A DNA stretch of 33,777 nucleotides from NCBI GenBank assembly GCA_030950285.1, contig JAUZRR010000053.1, forward strand, positions 1-33,777. The letters are read 5' to 3'. Each line of letters begins with the position of its first letter. Position 1 is the first letter of the stretch. The notes beneath the pieces are model-generated. The model was not told the DNA's origin. It saw only the letters and a list, made by a program, of their open reading frames with translations, and did no database searches. This document shows positions 32,812-33,777 of this stretch, one piece after another. The position numbers and the translations under genes were made by a program. Origin of the DNA: Planctomycetota bacterium (GTDB taxonomy: Bacteria > Planctomycetota > Phycisphaerae > Phycisphaerales > UBA1924).

Positions 32812-32840
32812 TCGACAGCTTGCCTATTTTCCGCTATAAT
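32812..32840 (+). promoter_or_regulatory. Near-consensus sigma-70 promoter of a small RNA
   Basis: TCGACA (32812-32817), a 17-bp spacer and a perfect TATAAT (32835-32840). This is the only perfect -10 I noted in the intergenic regions. The start is expected near 32847. Confidence 0.7.
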
Positions 32841-32846
32841 TCCCTA

Positions 32847-32985
32847 AGGGATCGATGACGAATGTCATACAGACTCCAGCCGAACCCGGCTGGTTCTCCG
32901 GCCTGACCACCGGGGCGTTTCGACGCCCCGGTTCGAGTGACCCCCTGCCCAAGCTCTCTCCTCCGGGCAGGGGGTCCTTTTTTTC
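32847..32985 (+). ncRNA. Probable structured small RNA (about 139 nt)
   Basis: Between the strong promoter and a perfect intrinsic terminator are successive hairpins. Stem ATGAC/GTCAT (855-859, 864-868 of 32 kb) has loop GAAT. The 7-bp stem CCAGCCG/CGGCTGG (32876-32882, 32887-32893) has loop AACC. The 10-bp stem ACCGGGGCGT/ACGCCCCGGT (32909-32918, 32923-32932) has a TTCG loop. The terminator stem follows at 32939. The terminator loop contains CTCTCTCCTCC, complementary to Shine-Dalgarno cores. It does not resemble 4.5S, 6S, tmRNA or RNase P RNA. It could act in trans on ribosome-binding sites or be a leader or attenuator for the thioesterase gene starting 59 nt further on. A 60-codon open frame through it would translate the hairpins and is not believed. 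Confidence 0.65.
32939..32984 (+). terminator. Intrinsic terminator of the small RNA
   Basis: A perfect 12-bp stem GACCCCCTGCCC/GGGCAGGGGGTC with a 14-nt loop is followed by CC and seven T (32978-32984). It is the only clear U-tract terminator seen in the window. Confidence 0.9.
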
Positions 32986-33043
32986 TCTCGCCAACCCGGG
33001 CACTCCCGACCACGCGGCCACGACGGCCTCCCTTTGATTCGCC

Positions 33044-33433
33044 ATGACCGACCCTCCCTCACGAACCCTCGCGCTCCGCGTTGTCACCATGCCACGCGAG
33101 ACCAACCAGTACGGCACGATCTTCGGCGGCGTCATCCTCAGCTACATCGACCAGGCCGGGTTCGTCGAGGCCCGCACCCACGGCAACCACCGCTGGGTCA
33201 CCGCCTCGATCGACCGCGTCGACTTTCACGCTCCGGTCCACCTCGGTGATATCGTCAGCTTCTACACCAGCACCGAGCGGACCGGCACCACCAGCGTCAC
33301 CGTCAAGGTCTGTGTCGAAGCCGAACGCTACGAGAACCGCAAGACCGTCGGCGTCACCGAAGCGACCATCACCCTCGTCGCGGTCGATGCTGCCGGCAAG
33401 CCCATCCCGTTCGGCGAGTCCTGTTCAATCTAG
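33044..33433 (+). CDS. Hotdog-fold acyl-CoA thioesterase
   Basis: A 129-aa single-domain hotdog protein of the YciA/acyl-CoA thioesterase type, which hydrolyses acyl-CoA to free acid and CoA. ETNQYGTIFGGVILSYIDQA (residues about 19-38) is the typical helix-entry region, with the Asn-x-x-Gly and Asp positions of the family. VDFHAPVHLGDIVSFYTS and SVTVKVCVEAERY follow as the strands. The length is normal for YciA-like enzymes. No Shine-Dalgarno is evident. The gene lies just downstream of the small RNA terminator, so read-through of that terminator could control it. Its TAG stop is the last part of a CTAG that borders an insertion sequence, but the C-terminus looks complete. Confidence 0.92.
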   Translation: MTDPPSRTLALRVVTMPRETNQYGTIFGGVILSYIDQAGFVEARTHGNHRWVTASIDRVDFHAPVHLGDIVSFYTSTERTGTTSVTVKVCVEAERYENRKTVGVTEATITLVAVDAAGKPIPFGESCSI

Positions 33434-33777
33434 CAGGTTGCTGCAAAAGTCACCTGATTTTGCGGTATCGCGGTCCGGTTGGAGGCGGTTTGTAGTTGGC
33501 GATTGGATGGTCGGTCTCCGCCTGGCATCGATCGCCTCGCTCTTGGTGTTCAATGCATCAGCAGCTTCCGCATCCGAACCAGGTTGTACGTCGCGGCCGC
33601 CAACTCAACCTGCTGACGCAGCTTCCAACGCCCCATATGACGGCTCCGCGCAAGCCCCGCGATCGTCTTGCACCAGCCGAACACCTCTTCAACCTTCTTC
33701 CTCGTTCGCTGACTAATCGCGTAGCCCGGCTCGTTCAGCCGCTCACGCATCCGCAATCGCGCTTCGTACGCCGCTCG
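33434..33777. mobile_element. IS5-type insertion sequence, partial (one end in window)
   Basis: The element begins directly after CTAG (33430-33433), a target of the CTAG/YTAR kind used by the IS5 group. The end sequence starts CAGGTTGCTGCAAAAGTC, as in many IS5/IS1182-like terminal repeats. The transposase reads inward from beyond the right edge. The other end and second target copy are not in the window. Confidence 0.75.
33550..33777 (-). CDS. IS5-type DDE transposase, C-terminal part only
   Basis: The last 75 residues of a transposase whose start is beyond the right edge; the frame is open to the boundary. RKKVEEVFGWCK carries the R-(3)-E-(6)-K signature, including the third catalytic acidic residue of the DDE triad. 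The region ending QVELAAATYNLVRMRKLL is typical of IS5/IS1182-type enzymes. The stop lies about 116 bp inside the IS end. Whether the gene is intact cannot be judged from this portion. Confidence 0.88.
   Translation of the reverse strand, partial: RAAYEARLRMRERLNEPGYAISQRTRKKVEEVFGWCKTIAGLARSRHMGRWKLRQQVELAAATYNLVRMRKLLMH

Noticed and set aside
32927..32945. A T-loop-like GGTTCGAGT in the small RNA, suggesting a tRNA or tmRNA
   Set aside because: No acceptor or anticodon stem can be built around it; it is the edge of the third hairpin.
32855..33037. A 60-codon open frame inside the small RNA
   Set aside because: It translates through the hairpins and terminator, has no Shine-Dalgarno and resembles no protein. 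The structure of the DNA is better explained as RNA.
1..33777. CRISPR array, prophage or defence island
   Set aside because: No regularly spaced repeats, integrase, phage structural genes or nuclease/toxin clusters were seen; the only mobile element is the IS at the right edge.

Overview
This is a very GC-rich bacterial chromosome segment. Genes are tightly packed on both strands and most intergenic gaps are under 250 bp. The gene types suggest a planctomycete, probably close to Phycisphaerae: several SPFH/HflK-HflC-like proteins including a seven-helix fusion, a large inner-membrane tetratricopeptide-type protein, a secreted protein with a planctomycete-style C-type heme motif, and many otherwise unplaceable conserved proteins. 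This placement is an inference from gene content, because no rRNA or ribosomal protein gene is present.

Layout. (1) 1-5707, minus strand: a GH10-like protein lacking both catalytic glutamates, a short ComEA-like helix-hairpin-helix protein, and mfd, which runs off the left edge. (2) 5867-6874, plus: purC. (3) 6902-16812, minus: a six-gene cluster of a 7-TM SPFH protein, HflC, a second HflK-like SPFH protein, an ABC ATPase, an ABC-2 type permease with a large extracytoplasmic insert, and a membrane-anchored TPR-like protein, with two 4-bp ATGA overlaps. Facing away from it at 17155-18816, plus, are a second related ABC-2 permease and a 96-aa single-TM protein. Together they look like one membrane module. 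(4) 18813-19550: a small acidic protein on minus and tRNA-Leu(GAG) on plus. (5) 19591-25747, plus: a secreted CX4CH protein, a 700-aa coiled-coil lipoprotein, a plant-type ferredoxin-NADP reductase bracketed by G-quadruplex-type tracts, and a secreted helical-repeat protein. (6) 25870-28805, plus: oppA and oppB without the other Opp subunits. (7) 28942-32707, minus: a Cys-tailed DinB-like protein, nadB, a lipoprotein and a small protein of unknown function. (8) 32812-32985, plus: a probable structured small RNA with a near-consensus promoter and a textbook intrinsic terminator. (9) 33044-33433, plus: a hotdog thioesterase, into whose stop codon the end of an IS5-type insertion sequence has landed. 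The IS continues past the right edge.

Regulatory signals. Several genes have a TAnnnT hexamer, sometimes preceded by TGn, ending 5-8 nt before the ATG, and no Shine-Dalgarno sequence (purC, oppA, the FNR gene, the 29385 gene). This suggests leaderless transcripts. Other genes carry good AAGGAG-type sites. Most gene ends lack U-tract terminators and instead have long GC-rich inverted repeats, two of which share a 12-bp motif.

The strongest candidates for something undescribed are the SPFH-trio/ABC-2 module and the small RNA at 32847-32985. No CRISPR array, defence island, prophage or integron was seen.
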